DNA of 64,000 nucleotides from JACKAL01 sp964400355 (GTDB taxonomy: Bacteria; Bdellovibrionota; Bdellovibrionia; Bdellovibrionales; JAGQZY01), in NCBI GenBank assembly GCA_964400355.1, contig CAYNTO010000009.1, forward strand, positions 1 to 64,000, given 5' to 3'. Position 1 is the first letter of the stretch. Each line of letters starts with the position of its first letter. This document shows positions 15,459-24,672 of the stretch, in pieces. The position numbers were made by a program, and so were the translations under genes. Below the pieces are notes generated by a model. The model made no database searches and was not told the origin of the DNA. It saw only the letters and a program-made list of their open reading frames with translations.

Positions 15459-15971
15459 TTAGTTCTCGCTCAAATAGTTTTCCAACTTATCAAAAGACTG
15501 ATTCCAACCTTGGATGCAGTCTTTTTGTAATTCATTGGGAATTCCCTGCTGCGACAATATGAAGCTGCTGGTTTCGTCGTCGACAGATTCAAACTCAAAC
15601 GTGATGTAGGCTTTTTCGGGCATATTTGCCTCCTTCGCGGATATGGCGTTGCCGTCTTCGTCAGCGAAGCAATCGGTCATAACGATGCGCTCATTTTCGA
15701 CGATCTCTTCAAACTCACCCGTCATTCCACCGCCGCCCTGATCGCCGCCCTTCATGTTGATGAAGTACGTACCACCCTCTTCGAACTCCATGTCGATGCG
15801 GTCGGCGTAGAGATCTTCTGGCCACCACCATTCCATCAAAGCCCCTGAGGTGGTGAATGCGGCGAAAAGCTGTTCGACGGGAACGTCAAACTCTCTTTCG
15901 ATCACCAAGAGTTTTGAGTTCGGCGTTGACTGCTTGTAGTTTTGCGTTTTGTTTTCTTGTGCTGTTTGCAT
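15459..15971 (-). CDS. SRPBCC/AHSA1 domain protein
   Basis: A 170-residue soluble protein. After a short polar N-terminus comes IEREFDVPVEQLFAAFTTSG then LMEWWWPED. This is the standard opening of AHSA1-type START-like proteins (R-x-F-D-A-P-x-x-x-V-W-x-A-x-T). It ends with a helix, SFDKLENYL. Such proteins bind hydrophobic ligands or modulate partners; no activity can be assigned. It has a GGGAGG ribosome site. It lies 117 bp downstream of the DbpA-like helicase gene on the same strand, separated by a stretch with two hairpins. Confidence 0.9.
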   Translation of the reverse strand: MQTAQENKTQNYKQSTPNSKLLVIEREFDVPVEQLFAAFTTSGALMEWWWPEDLYADRIDMEFEEGGTYFINMKGGDQGGGGMTGEFEEIVENERIVMTDCFADEDGNAISAKEANMPEKAYITFEFESVDDETSSFILSQQGIPNELQKDCIQGWNQSFDKLENYLSEN

Positions 15972-16011
15972 AAAACCTCCCGATTTTTCGATTATATCTG
16001 AGTTCCGGAGT

Positions 16012-16080
16012 CACCTGTTCCCACCAGGTGTAGTAAAGTTATAGAAAACTTCAAATATGGATATAGCTCTGCGGCTATAT
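16012..16080 (-). other. pair of hairpins between helicase and SRPBCC genes
   Basis: CACCTG-N7-CAGGTG (16012-16030) and ATATAGC-TCTGCG-GCTATAT (16061-16080) are perfect stems of six and seven pairs. Neither is followed by a T-run on the minus strand, so they are not classical terminators. They may be mRNA-stabilising or processing signals after the helicase gene, or operators for the SRPBCC gene. Confidence 0.45.
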
Positions 16081-16088
16081 GCCCCGGC

Positions 16089-17474
16089 TCAGAGGGAATA
16101 GACCTTAAACTGGCGGTTTTTAACATTGTAATTCGTGAGCTTAAAAAGAGCTTCATCGGCAAGGTCGAATTTAACGGCAATAAAGCTCACTCGGTCTTGG
16201 GTGTCGATCTTACCCACATCTTCCCGAGTGAGAGGTCGCGGCTGAGCGGTTAGCGCGCCGAGGATATCTCCAGGGCGAAGTTTGTCTTTTTTACCGCCGG
16301 AGATAATAAGCGTGCGCATTATCGGTTTTTTGTAAATGTCAGGAAAATCTGATTTTGTGTGGTCCAGCGTTTCACGTCGCATTTTTACACCGGTGAGTTC
16401 CTCGATCTCTTGCACATACGGCGCTTCATAATTGGTGGCGATAGAAATGGCCTTTCCCCTGCGCCCAGCACGACCTGTACGTCCTATACGGTGGACGTAC
16501 ACCTCACTATTGGGCGGAAGATCCACATTGATCACCAGTTCCAGCGCGTCGATATCGAGACCTCTTGCCGCGACGTCTGTTGCTACCAAAATTCGTGTAC
16601 TTCCATTGCGAAAAAGCAATGTAGCGCGATCACGCTCGGGCTGTTCGAGATCTCCATGGAGAACATCGCAGCTCAAACCCATTTTATAAAGCATCTCTCC
16701 CAAGTCTTTTACCGCCTGCTTGGTGCGACAGAATACCAGAGTTGCACCTGCGGGATGGTTTTTTAAAATATGAATAAGCGTTTGCGGTTTCTCAGGATTC
16801 TCAGCGCTGTATAAAAACTGCTCAATTTGTAATTTATTTTTATTATCGCTTTCTATGACCACGTGTTCAGCATTAGTTTGGTGTTTTTTACTGAGGCTTG
16901 CAATCTCCTCCGGATAGGTGGCAGAGAAAAAAATCGTCTGGCGCTCTTTCGGTAGTTCCGCAAGAATCGCGTCCATCTCTTCTGAGAAACCCTCTTCCAA
17001 CATACGGTCGGCTTCGTCGAGAACCAGAGTTTTTAAATCCTGAGCATAGATGTTGCGATTTATAAAATGGTCGAGCGTGCGCCCGGGAGTGCCCACAAGC
17101 ACGTGTGCGGCCTGGTGAAGGATTTCCGTTTGTTGGCGCATGGGCTGACCACCGATGAGTCCCAAAGTGATCACTCCCGGCTTGGCCTTTGCAAATTTTC
17201 GACACTCGCGCATCACCTGATCACACAGTTCTCGTGTCGGACACAATATGAGGGCCTGTGGGTTGCGGCTCAAGACATCTATCTTTTCGAGAATAGGTAT
17301 AATAAATGCTGCAGTTTTTCCACTACCTGTTTGCGACTGACCGACCAGATCTCTGCCCGCCATTAAAATGGGAATGCTCGCCGCTTGAATGGGTGTCAAC
17401 TCTACATATCCCATCTCGCCAATGAGTTTTAAGAGTTGCGGGGAAATAGGTAGAGAGCTAAAAGCGGTTGTCAT
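16089..17474 (-). CDS. DEAD-box RNA helicase with DbpA-like RNA-binding domain
   Basis: A 461-residue helicase. The core has YVELTPIQAASIP, SQTGSGKT, PTRELC, TPGR, DEAD, SAT, ATDVAARGLD and HRIGRTGRAGR. The C-terminal 75 residues (RTLIISGGKKDKLRPGDILG ... VKNRQFKVYSL) form an RRM-like DbpA RNA-binding domain. DbpA uses this domain to bind hairpin 92 of 23S rRNA during large-subunit assembly; the same role is likely but not proven here. No clear Shine-Dalgarno. It is separate from the compact DEAD-box gene and from the RhlE-like gene. Confidence 0.94.
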   Translation of the reverse strand: MTTAFSSLPISPQLLKLIGEMGYVELTPIQAASIPILMAGRDLVGQSQTGSGKTAAFIIPILEKIDVLSRNPQALILCPTRELCDQVMRECRKFAKAKPGVITLGLIGGQPMRQQTEILHQAAHVLVGTPGRTLDHFINRNIYAQDLKTLVLDEADRMLEEGFSEEMDAILAELPKERQTIFFSATYPEEIASLSKKHQTNAEHVVIESDNKNKLQIEQFLYSAENPEKPQTLIHILKNHPAGATLVFCRTKQAVKDLGEMLYKMGLSCDVLHGDLEQPERDRATLLFRNGSTRILVATDVAARGLDIDALELVINVDLPPNSEVYVHRIGRTGRAGRRGKAISIATNYEAPYVQEIEELTGVKMRRETLDHTKSDFPDIYKKPIMRTLIISGGKKDKLRPGDILGALTAQPRPLTREDVGKIDTQDRVSFIAVKFDLADEALFKLTNYNVKNRQFKVYSL

Positions 17475-17705
17475 GAGACGAGAATATACTCTAAACGCAC
17501 AGACATTGTCTAATGGGCCAGTGAAAATGTATACAAACGTGGAGATTGCAGAATTTATTTCAATTTATTGGCGCTCACTCTCATTTTTCGACAAAACCGC
17601 GCAGTCGGTTTGACCCTCGCTCTGCATGTGGGTAACGTGACTTGTGACTTTTAAATCAAGTGCGACATATTTCATCACGGGCAATCCTGTGAAGGAGGGC
17701 CATCG

Positions 17706-19673
17706 GTGCATCCGTTACACACTAGCTCATTGAATCGGATCAAAGCGACAGGCCCCTACACCATAGTGCTAGTATCACTTTTAGTTGTGCTGTTTGTTCG
17801 CTACATGAACTTCAACTGGGTGAGTGGAATTACCAACAACTATCTTGCGGTACACGTGATACTGGAGTTTGTTGGAATTCTAGTATCATTTGCGATTTTC
17901 ACTGTGGGCTGGGCCACTTACCAGAACGCTCGTGATTCCGACATCCTGGTATTGGCGGTCGCCAGTTTTGCTGTCGGCGCTTTGGATCTCGGTCACGCAC
18001 TCACTTTTACAGGGATGCCTGAGTTTTTTGGTGTTAGTGGACCGAACAAGGCGATTAATTTTTGGTTTGCCAGCCGCTGGATCGGTTCGGCAGCGTTTCT
18101 CTACGTCGCTCTTGCACGCCCGCGCTTCACGCGGTTCGTGTGGTTACAGTGGGTTCTGCTGGGCCTCGCAGCCATATGGGTCTCGCTGTGTTTTTGGGTC
18201 ATACTCTTCCATCTCGACCTGATGCCGGTTTTCTTTATAGAAGGGCAGGGACTCACTCCCGCAAAAATTCTCATCGAATGGTCGCTTGTAGCAATTTCCT
18301 GTACGGCTGGTGTTCTTCTCTCTATAGATGCGGAACGCCGCGAGAATTTAAATGGGCGTTGGATGGCCGCGGCAAGTTTTCTTTATGGGATGTGCGGCTA
18401 TTTTTTTACCATCTACATCGACTTCGACGATGTCTACAATTTTATGGGTCATATTTTTAAGGCGATCTCTTTTGTCATGCTCTACCGTGCTGTTTTTTGG
18501 GAATGCGTTTCACGGCCGTACGAACGTGTGCAGGAGCTTGCCAATGAAGCCAAAGCGTCAAATCTATCGAAGAGCCGCTTTCTTGCAAACGTCAGCCATG
18601 AATTCCGCACTCCCCTTGGAGTGATCAGTGGCTTTGGAGACCTCCTGCTCACCTCCGAGTCTCTCCAGCCCAACGAGAAAAACTGGTTACAAACCATGGT
18701 TAGAAACTCAAAGCAACTCAGTTTACTCATTGATGATCTATTGGATCTCGCCAAAGCAGAGACAGATAAAATCGAAGTGGTGCTTTCTCAATTTGATCTG
18801 GCAACTTTAGTTTCGCAAATTGTTGAGGGTTTGGAAATGCAGGCTAAGAGTGGTGTGTTTTTAAAAGTCGAAAACAAAATGGCCGGCCAAACTATGGTGG
18901 TATCCGATGAACTGCGTTTGCGCCAAATTCTTATAAATATTATCGGAAACGCCATTAAATTTACTCCCAAGGGCCAAGTGATCGTGAAGATCGAACGGAC
19001 GGCAAATAGTGAAATCGAAATTCTGGTGGAAGACTCCGGCATTGGGATCGAAGTGGACGACGTGGGTCGTCTCTTCAAGCCATTTTCTCAAGTGAGTAAT
19101 CCAAATAACCGCCGTTTCGGTGGCACGGGTTTGGGGCTTATGTTGTCGCGTAAACTGGCTGAACTCCTTGGGGGGCGTCTTTATCTTAAATGGTCAAAGC
19201 CGGGGTCAGGCAGTTGTTTCTCGATCACATTTCATGACCATATCTTAGAGCAAGATACTCTACTCGCTAAAGACCATGCCCCTTTGGGTACTACTGCGCC
19301 GCCTTCGTTCGCGGGCAAAAAAATATTGATTGCAGAAGATTCCAAAGACAATCAAATCTTGCTCAAAGCTTATCTAAAACCCACACAGCTAGAAATTACC
19401 TTCGCCGATAATGGACGCATAGCCCTCGAAATGGCACAAAAGGAAAATTTTGAACTCATTCTAATGGACATTCAGATGCCCGAAATGGATGGGTTCGAAG
19501 CCACCCAGCAGTTGCGCCAAAAAGGCTGGGAGGGAAGTATAATTGCTCTTACCGCTCACGCCCTGCAACCGGAGCGAGACCGTGCGATGAAAAATGGTTT
19601 TAACGATTACCTTGTTAAGCCCATCAAAAAAGAAAAACTCTGGTTTGCTATCTCTCATCACATTTCATCCTGA
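17706..19673 (+). CDS. hybrid sensor histidine kinase with MASE3 domain
   Basis: A 655-residue membrane kinase. Residues about 15-265 hold seven or eight hydrophobic segments with HVILEFVGILVSFAIF and FAVGALDLGHAL, typical of the MASE3 sensory domain. A HisKA domain follows with the phospho-accepting His at about residue 298 (ANVSHEFRTPLG). Next is a HATPase with NAIKF, DSGIGIE and GGTGLGL. A C-terminal receiver has IAEDSKDNQ and the phospho-acceptor Asp at about residue 588 (LMDIQMPEMDG). The signal is unknown. The GTG start has a strong AGGAGG site. No separate response regulator is adjacent, so output probably passes to a protein encoded elsewhere. Confidence 0.94.
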   Translation: MHPLHTSSLNRIKATGPYTIVLVSLLVVLFVRYMNFNWVSGITNNYLAVHVILEFVGILVSFAIFTVGWATYQNARDSDILVLAVASFAVGALDLGHALTFTGMPEFFGVSGPNKAINFWFASRWIGSAAFLYVALARPRFTRFVWLQWVLLGLAAIWVSLCFWVILFHLDLMPVFFIEGQGLTPAKILIEWSLVAISCTAGVLLSIDAERRENLNGRWMAAASFLYGMCGYFFTIYIDFDDVYNFMGHIFKAISFVMLYRAVFWECVSRPYERVQELANEAKASNLSKSRFLANVSHEFRTPLGVISGFGDLLLTSESLQPNEKNWLQTMVRNSKQLSLLIDDLLDLAKAETDKIEVVLSQFDLATLVSQIVEGLEMQAKSGVFLKVENKMAGQTMVVSDELRLRQILINIIGNAIKFTPKGQVIVKIERTANSEIEILVEDSGIGIEVDDVGRLFKPFSQVSNPNNRRFGGTGLGLMLSRKLAELLGGRLYLKWSKPGSGSCFSITFHDHILEQDTLLAKDHAPLGTTAPPSFAGKKILIAEDSKDNQILLKAYLKPTQLEITFADNGRIALEMAQKENFELILMDIQMPEMDGFEATQQLRQKGWEGSIIALTAHALQPERDRAMKNGFNDYLVKPIKKEKLWFAISHHISS

Positions 19674-19699
19674 TGGGTGGTGAGCACGGCTTACCATTG

Positions 19700-20161
19700 C
19701 TACAGCAGTCCCTTCCGTTTGAGCGACTGTATTATGACATCTAGCTGTGACAAAAACTGGGATCTCGCCTTTTTGTCCATGGGTGGAGGTCCATGGCGTT
19801 CACCCATATGCCTTAAGTTTTGCATCAATTCACGATTGGCTACGGCCGAGCCGATATTGTCTTCGGTGAATTCTTCACCTTTTGAGCCGAGCACGCGTGC
19901 CAATTTTTTTAGGCATCTTTCGGCAAGCAGTATATCGCTGGTGATCACTATGTCGTTGGCGTGTACCGCTTGAACAATCCAGTCATCGGCTGCATCAAAT
20001 GTCCCGCTCACAACTTCCATAGAAATCAGCGGATGGAGCGGAATTTTCTGCCAATTGTTGGCCACTAAAATAACTGGGATCTTATAACGATCGGCAACTT
20101 TGTAGGTCTCGTCTTTAACTGGACATGCATCAGCGTCTATTAGTATTTTGATCACTTTCAC
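19700..20161 (-). CDS. YaiI/YqxD family (UPF0178) protein
   Basis: A 153-residue soluble protein beginning KVIKILIDADACPVKDETYKV-like, with DWIVQAVHANDIVITSD and a final RSQFLSQLD. The N-terminal D-A-D-A-C-P-V and the V-I-T-x-D segment mark the YaiI/YqxD family, a PIN-like nuclease fold without proven function. The start is a GTG with AGGG upstream. It is convergent with the hybrid kinase gene (26 bp between the ends). Confidence 0.93.
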   Translation of the reverse strand: MKVIKILIDADACPVKDETYKVADRYKIPVILVANNWQKIPLHPLISMEVVSGTFDAADDWIVQAVHANDIVITSDILLAERCLKKLARVLGSKGEEFTEDNIGSAVANRELMQNLRHMGERHGPPPMDKKARSQFLSQLDVIIQSLKRKGLL

Positions 20162-20291
20162 CGCCCTACGTTACAGATTTGATCGTACTTCCGCGCCAAT
20201 CGGCGATCAAGGCAATTGCGGAATGCGCAATATACGATTACAGGCTTTTTTTGCTAGATTTTAGCGTTGTGGGCGTGTCAGTATTTTCTCT

Positions 20292-20879
20292 ATGTCTAAT
20301 ACCACAAAAAAATCACCATCGGCAATAGTACAATCGGTCCTCGCCTTAGATGAAACTTTCGAGGACATGAAACGGATGAGCAAACGCATCGAAAATTTGG
20401 AAATTCGCGGCGACTCCGATTACGAACAGTTGCATGATTTCCTTTCCCGCTATGCTCAATCCGCGGAAAGCATTGCCACTCACGTCGCCTCATTTTCGCA
20501 AGCGCTGATCGAAGCACGCACGCTGGCAGAGACATCAGCCCAAATGGTATCTGGTAAAGCGGAGTTGCTGCAGGCCCATCACGATGAGCGCCAGAAGAAG
20601 CTCCAAGCTTTTCAAATTCTCAACGCTAAGGTGAGCGAACTTACAAACACTATTAAAGATCTCAATCAAGAGACGAGCGCTACTATGAGCGATTCCGACC
20701 GCCAAAAAATTACCAACCGCCTCGCGTCGTTTGCCACACAGTTGGCGCCACTTATCGGAGAAGCACAAAACATTCGCGAGCAGGCTCAAGCGGCAAAAAT
20801 GACAGCCCTCGAAAAAGAAGCAAACTCACTTCGCCTCAGCCTTGTTGAGGTGAACAACAGACTGAATGTGCATCATTAG
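20292..20879 (+). CDS. predicted coiled-coil protein of unknown function
   Basis: A 195-residue hydrophilic protein with no signal peptide or membrane segment. Almost the whole length is predicted by eye to be helical. Heptad-like runs appear at about residues 25-60, 95-125 (HHDERQKKLQAFQILNAKV) and 160-190. I do not recognise a family. It lies 11 bp upstream of the M14-like peptidase gene and is probably cotranscribed with it; nothing suggests that they share a function. No clear ribosome site before the ATG. Confidence 0.65.
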   Translation: MSNTTKKSPSAIVQSVLALDETFEDMKRMSKRIENLEIRGDSDYEQLHDFLSRYAQSAESIATHVASFSQALIEARTLAETSAQMVSGKAELLQAHHDERQKKLQAFQILNAKVSELTNTIKDLNQETSATMSDSDRQKITNRLASFATQLAPLIGEAQNIREQAQAAKMTALEKEANSLRLSLVEVNNRLNVHH

Positions 20880-20890
20880 TGGAGATTTAA

Positions 20891-21778
20891 ATGTCGTGGG
20901 GTCCAAAAGAAAAGCAAAAATGGTACAACGAACAATCGATTCAACGCTCTTACAAGAGCGACGTTGTCACTAAAATCCGTGCGCTAGCTCTTAATTTTGA
21001 GATTCACCAGTACGGCTCTCTCAGTATTAGTCCTGATAACTATCCACTGTATTTGCTTTTGTCTAAAAATTTGAATTCTACCAAACAGACAATACTCATT
21101 ACCGGTGGCGTGCACGGTTACGAAACCAGTGGTGTGCATGGTGCGCTAGGCTTTTTAGAACAGGCCTTTATTAAATACCAAGATGTATTTCAGTTTGTCT
21201 GTGCTCCATGCATTAGCCCATGGGCCTACGAAACGATCAACCGCTGGAATCCAGATGCTATCGACCCCAACCGCTCCTTTCACAAAGATAGCCCCGCAGA
21301 AGAATGCAGGCTTTTTCTCCAGGCGATGAATTCGAGAGGCATAAAACCGCTTGCGCATTTTGATCTTCATGAAACGACCGATACGGACAACTCTGTTTTT
21401 AGGCCCGCTCTTAAGCAGCGAGATGGCGTGCCACAGGAGCTATGGGAAATACCAGATGGCTTTTACGTGGTGGGAGATACTAAGAATCCATGTCCGGAGT
21501 TCCAACGATCGATAATCAAAAAAGTCAAAACCGTAACTCACATTGCACCCTACGACGAAAATAAAAAAATCATTGGAGTCGATGTCGAGCAGGAGGGTGT
21601 GATCAACTACCCGATTAAAGATTTGCATTTGTGCTCAGGTTTTTCGGACGCGCAGTTCACCACAACGACCGAGGTCTATCCCGACAGTCCGCGCGCCACC
21701 CCGGCAATTTGCATAGCTGCGCAAATTGCGGCTATCGAAGGTGGGCTCGACTATCTTCTCAAAACAGGATCGGTTTGA
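20891..21778 (+). CDS. M14-like zinc carboxypeptidase / succinylglutamate desuccinylase-fold peptidase
   Basis: A 295-residue soluble protein with zinc ligands of the M14 fold: His75 and Glu78 in GGVHGYET and His160 in HFDLHETTD. A substrate-binding DPNRSF lies between, and a probable catalytic Glu sits in FTTTTEVYPDSP near the C-terminus. Length and the early H-x-x-E resemble MpaA-type murein tripeptide amidases and the deacylase (AstE/AspA) branch. No signal peptide, so it acts in the cytoplasm; cell-wall peptide recycling is one possibility. An AGTGGAGATT stretch upstream serves as ribosome site. Confidence 0.85.
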   Translation: MSWGPKEKQKWYNEQSIQRSYKSDVVTKIRALALNFEIHQYGSLSISPDNYPLYLLLSKNLNSTKQTILITGGVHGYETSGVHGALGFLEQAFIKYQDVFQFVCAPCISPWAYETINRWNPDAIDPNRSFHKDSPAEECRLFLQAMNSRGIKPLAHFDLHETTDTDNSVFRPALKQRDGVPQELWEIPDGFYVVGDTKNPCPEFQRSIIKKVKTVTHIAPYDENKKIIGVDVEQEGVINYPIKDLHLCSGFSDAQFTTTTEVYPDSPRATPAICIAAQIAAIEGGLDYLLKTGSV

Positions 21779-21785
21779 TCGCCTA

Positions 21786-22748
21786 TCAGGCAATCAACTC
21801 CATCATTGTAGTCATTTCTGTAAGTAGCGGAAATTCGGTGCTGATCGAAAATAGGAATGAATTCAAAAAAGAGAAATCTTTCGTAATCGATTGAACAATT
21901 TGGTGGGGTCTACGTGATTTGCTGGTGATCAGCCATATTTCGTCATTGATATTTTTGGGCTCATTTAAAATATGCAACTGATCATTCTGTACGTAATTGG
22001 TGATTGCAGCTTCCATGATCGGTATTACTCCGTTGCCCGCGATAGCCATGTTTTTTTTAATGATGGTGTCGTCCACCTCTGCAACTACGTTCATTTCCAA
22101 ATTTTTTCGTGCAAATTCAATCTCCAACTTGCGACGAACCTCTAAATGAGACGCCGGCAAAATCATCGGCACATTCTCAAAGGCACTGAGATCTTTTCCT
22201 TTAAGATGCAGGAAGTTGTTCGCTCCCGCCAAAACTATTGGTGAGGTCAATATGCATTTTCCCTGAAGCAGCGATTTATCGCTCACAACGGGTGGATAAT
22301 TGAGTATAGCTAAATCAATTTCATGGTTCATCACATCCGCAGTGAGTTTGTCCTGGTCTTTGGTGAATATGGTTACATGAGTTTTAAAGCGAGAAAAAAT
22401 GTAGGAGGTTATCTTCGATACTAGATTTTTGGGAATATCGTGTTGCACACCTAAATCGATCTTTACATATTTCGGACCGCGCTCTTCTTTAATCACAGAT
22501 AACATCTCACCGCTAATCTTAAAGAGATGATTTGCGTACTCGTACACCACCTTACCGTCTTTGGTCAGTGCCAGTTTACGGCGCTTGCGACTAAAGAGTT
22601 CGCGGCCTAGGTAGGCCTCTAATGATTTGATCTGCATACTGATCGCAGAAGGGGTGATGTTTCCCATTTCTGAGGCTTTGGCAATGCTCCCATGGTCCAC
22701 AACCATTTTAAAATAGTAGAGCTGAGAAAAGTTAAGATTTTGCAACAT
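21786..22748 (-). CDS. LysR family regulator, NhaR-like
   Basis: A 320-residue regulator. The N-terminal winged helix begins LNFSQLYYFKMVVDHGSIAK and continues SAISMQIKSLEAYLGRELFSR, which is closest to NhaR/TrxB-type LysR proteins with an ATP- or sodium-stress history. The rest is a periplasmic-binding-like effector domain. The start at 22748 is preferred because GGAGG lies nine bases upstream and the family begins there; the frame stays open to 22799. It is divergent from the small membrane protein and DUF1275 genes, which are its most likely targets. Effector unknown. Confidence 0.9.
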   Translation of the reverse strand: MLQNLNFSQLYYFKMVVDHGSIAKASEMGNITPSAISMQIKSLEAYLGRELFSRKRRKLALTKDGKVVYEYANHLFKISGEMLSVIKEERGPKYVKIDLGVQHDIPKNLVSKITSYIFSRFKTHVTIFTKDQDKLTADVMNHEIDLAILNYPPVVSDKSLLQGKCILTSPIVLAGANNFLHLKGKDLSAFENVPMILPASHLEVRRKLEIEFARKNLEMNVVAEVDDTIIKKNMAIAGNGVIPIMEAAITNYVQNDQLHILNEPKNINDEIWLITSKSRRPHQIVQSITKDFSFLNSFLFSISTEFPLLTEMTTMMELIA

Positions 22749-22891
22749 GTCCAAACTCCTCCAGCAGATGGGTTCAGCTTTATTAAACTCAATGTTCAAT
22801 TTTTCTTAATGTTCAAATAATTCTTTAATTTCAGTTTCCAAAACTGTTAATCATTCAAAAATAATCAAGCATCACATCATTCATTAGCATT

Positions 22892-22920
22892 TTTTTTAAG
22901 CTACAGAGAAAGTGTATAAT
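22892..22920 (+). promoter_or_regulatory. putative promoter for the small membrane protein and DUF1275 genes
   Basis: A perfect TATAAT at 22915-22920 lies 29 bp before the ATG, with a T-rich block 17 bp upstream in place of a clear -35. A poor -35 suggests dependence on an activator, which fits the divergent LysR gene. By eye only. Confidence 0.45.
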
Positions 22921-22948
22921 AATCCGTGCACTACGAAAAGGAGAAATT

Positions 22949-23233
22949 ATGAATACAGAAAAGATTTATGATACCCGCGTTCATCAACAGCCACAAACGC
23001 TTCCTTTCGTCGCGCGAGATCGGGGGCTTAAAGAGACACCCCGATACACCACGAAGGAGAGTAAATTAAAAAAACTATGGAGTCAGTCGATCTCAAGAGA
23101 GTTAACTTTACGATATGCGTTTACAGCGGTAGCGATTTTTCTTTTAGCGTTCGCCGTTATTTATAAAACGCAGTCGATCTATGCCGAACGCGCGAATCAA
23201 TCGTCGCCTCTAATGGATTTTGCTTTTAGATAA
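22949..23233 (+). CDS. small single-pass membrane protein of unknown function
   Basis: A 94-residue protein with a polar, basic N-terminal half (residues 1-58) and one membrane helix (YAFTAVAIFLLAFAVIY, about 53-69), then a short polar tail. No family recognised. AAGGAG precedes the ATG. The next gene (DUF1275) begins 22 bp after its stop, so they form an operon opposite the NhaR-like regulator. It may be an accessory to the DUF1275 protein, but that is inference. Confidence 0.65.
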   Translation: MNTEKIYDTRVHQQPQTLPFVARDRGLKETPRYTTKESKLKKLWSQSISRELTLRYAFTAVAIFLLAFAVIYKTQSIYAERANQSSPLMDFAFR

Positions 23234-23255
23234 ATTTCTCTCTTAAGGGAACAGA

Positions 23256-24119
23256 ATGATTCACTTAAATAATATGTCCGACATTCATACACCACGCTAC
23301 GTCTGGGTGTGGTTACTCTCGGCGTTCAAAGCGGGATTTATAAATTCTGCGGGTTTTTTGGTTACCGGCAGTTTTGTTTCACACGTGACAGGTTTTGGCA
23401 CGCAAGTAGGAATCGCTCTCGGCCATGAGGACTTATTTTTTGGTGCCGAAATTCTTATTATTCCAATTTCTTTCATTTTCGGCGGAGTGGTTACATCCTT
23501 TGTTCTCGACCGTGACAAGACATCCACCACGCCACCCCCCTACTTTATCATCCAGGGTTTAATTACCTTGGTTATTGCACTGGTTTTAATTATCGGTGAG
23601 TCGCGCTTTGGTAACTTTTCCCCAGATACGCCTCATCCAGCACACTACGGCATCTTCGAGTTCACTGTGATCACTCTGTTGTGCTTCGTGTGTGGACTAA
23701 TGAATTCGTTGATCGCATGGACGACCAAAGGCCGCGTGCGCGTCACCCACTTAACTGGATTATCCACGGATATTGGTTTGAATTTTCTCAAAATGATTCC
23801 AGTTGCGAACAATCGCTATTACGATGAGACTGAAAAAACCTCAAACCTCGTGCGCATCTTTACGTTTGTGTCGTTTTCGATCGGCGCATGTAGTTCGGCC
23901 CTTATATTTCCGGTTATTGGTTACAAGGGATTTTTTATTGTAATGACACTTTCACTGGTCCTCACCCTGATAGCATTTTTAGACCGCCGTAGAATTATGG
24001 AACAGCAAACCCAGGTATTCGCCCGCACAAAGGTTGTCTATAGCCCCTCTGCAGTGCCGCGCACTTTGTCCATATCAAAGTCACAGGCTCGCTCAGAGGA
24101 GAGGCAGGTTTCTGGCTAA
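23256..24119 (+). CDS. DUF1275 (YoaK-like) membrane protein
   Basis: A 287-residue protein with six or seven membrane segments. It opens with LLSAFKAGFINSAGFLVTGSFVSHVTGFGTQ. Later it has CGLMNSLIAWTTKGRVRVTHLTGLSTDIG. The repeated G-x-x-N-x ... H-x-T-G pattern in both halves is characteristic of DUF1275/YoaK, often described as putative transporters but without proven substrate. AAGGGA ribosome site. Cotranscribed with the small membrane protein; likely controlled by the divergent LysR protein. Confidence 0.9.
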   Translation: MIHLNNMSDIHTPRYVWVWLLSAFKAGFINSAGFLVTGSFVSHVTGFGTQVGIALGHEDLFFGAEILIIPISFIFGGVVTSFVLDRDKTSTTPPPYFIIQGLITLVIALVLIIGESRFGNFSPDTPHPAHYGIFEFTVITLLCFVCGLMNSLIAWTTKGRVRVTHLTGLSTDIGLNFLKMIPVANNRYYDETEKTSNLVRIFTFVSFSIGACSSALIFPVIGYKGFFIVMTLSLVLTLIAFLDRRRIMEQQTQVFARTKVVYSPSAVPRTLSISKSQARSEERQVSG

Positions 24120-24127
24120 GTATTACG

Positions 24128-24601
24128 CTAATGCAGTATTTGGCTGGCCATGCCGTTAGAGGCGTCGTCGATCTCCTGACGAGTGGCATCTCGTGCAGAG
24201 AGAGTTTCGATTTCAAACACCAAATCTTGTCCCGCTAAGGGATGATTTCCGTCGAGATTGGCGAAATCAGCGAACACTTCAACAACGCGATAGGTGCGCG
24301 TAATTCCACTCTTACCGACGATCTGTACAGTCTCGCCGGGTTTTAGGTTTTTAGGAAGATTTTTGCGCGGGAAGAGCAATATCTTTTTAGGATCGTAGAG
24401 CCCATAGGCTTCTTCAGCACTGAGCGCGATAGACCGCTTTTCGCCTTTCTTGAGATCCTGGAGACCTTTGGCAAGTCCTATGAGCATTGCCGCTTCATCG
24501 GATTCGACGGCGTTGAGAACATCGCGATTAAAAGTAGAGCTTATCAACTGGCCGACTTTATTTTTGAGAATACAATTGAAGGAAATGACTTGAATGCGCA
24601 T
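24128..24601 (-). CDS. FKBP-type peptidyl-prolyl isomerase (SlyD-like)
   Basis: A 157-residue cytoplasmic protein. It opens IQVISFNCILKNKVGQLI; residues 35-75 resemble EAAMLIGLAKGLQDLKKGEKR, and VFADFANLDGNHPLAGQDLVFEIE closes the FKBP flap. The A-L-x-G-L-x-G-M/L-x-x-G and N-H-P-L-A-G-x-x-L-x-F motifs are those of SlyD/SlpA isomerases with an inserted chaperone domain. The metal-binding His/Cys tail of E. coli SlyD is absent. The Shine-Dalgarno AAGGAA is placed in a small hairpin (24606-24619). Downstream of the RRM gene, separated by a terminator. Confidence 0.92.
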   Translation of the reverse strand: MRIQVISFNCILKNKVGQLISSTFNRDVLNAVESDEAAMLIGLAKGLQDLKKGEKRSIALSAEEAYGLYDPKKILLFPRKNLPKNLKPGETVQIVGKSGITRTYRVVEVFADFANLDGNHPLAGQDLVFEIETLSARDATRQEIDDASNGMASQILH

Positions 24602-24605
24602 GCAA

Positions 24606-24619
24606 TTCCTTTCGAGGAA
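24606..24619 (-). promoter_or_regulatory. small hairpin covering the SlyD-like gene's ribosome site
   Basis: On the mRNA UUCCU-CGAA-AGGAA forms a five-pair stem in which the 3' arm is the Shine-Dalgarno itself, six bases before the AUG. It is short enough to melt easily and may be chance, but it lies in a heat/cold-associated gene class. Confidence 0.45.
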
Positions 24620-24624
24620 AATAA

Positions 24625-24648
24625 AAACCGATCTGGGCAGATCGGTTT
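24625..24648 (-). terminator. rho-independent terminator of the RRM gene
   Basis: A perfect ten-pair stem AAACCGATCT / AGATCGGTTT with a four-base loop. On the minus strand it is followed by TTTTTATTTT. It lies 25 bp after the RRM stop codon and before the FKBP gene, so the RRM gene forms its own short transcript. Confidence 0.88.
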
Positions 24649-24672
24649 AGAGTAGCAATTATAAACTAAGGC

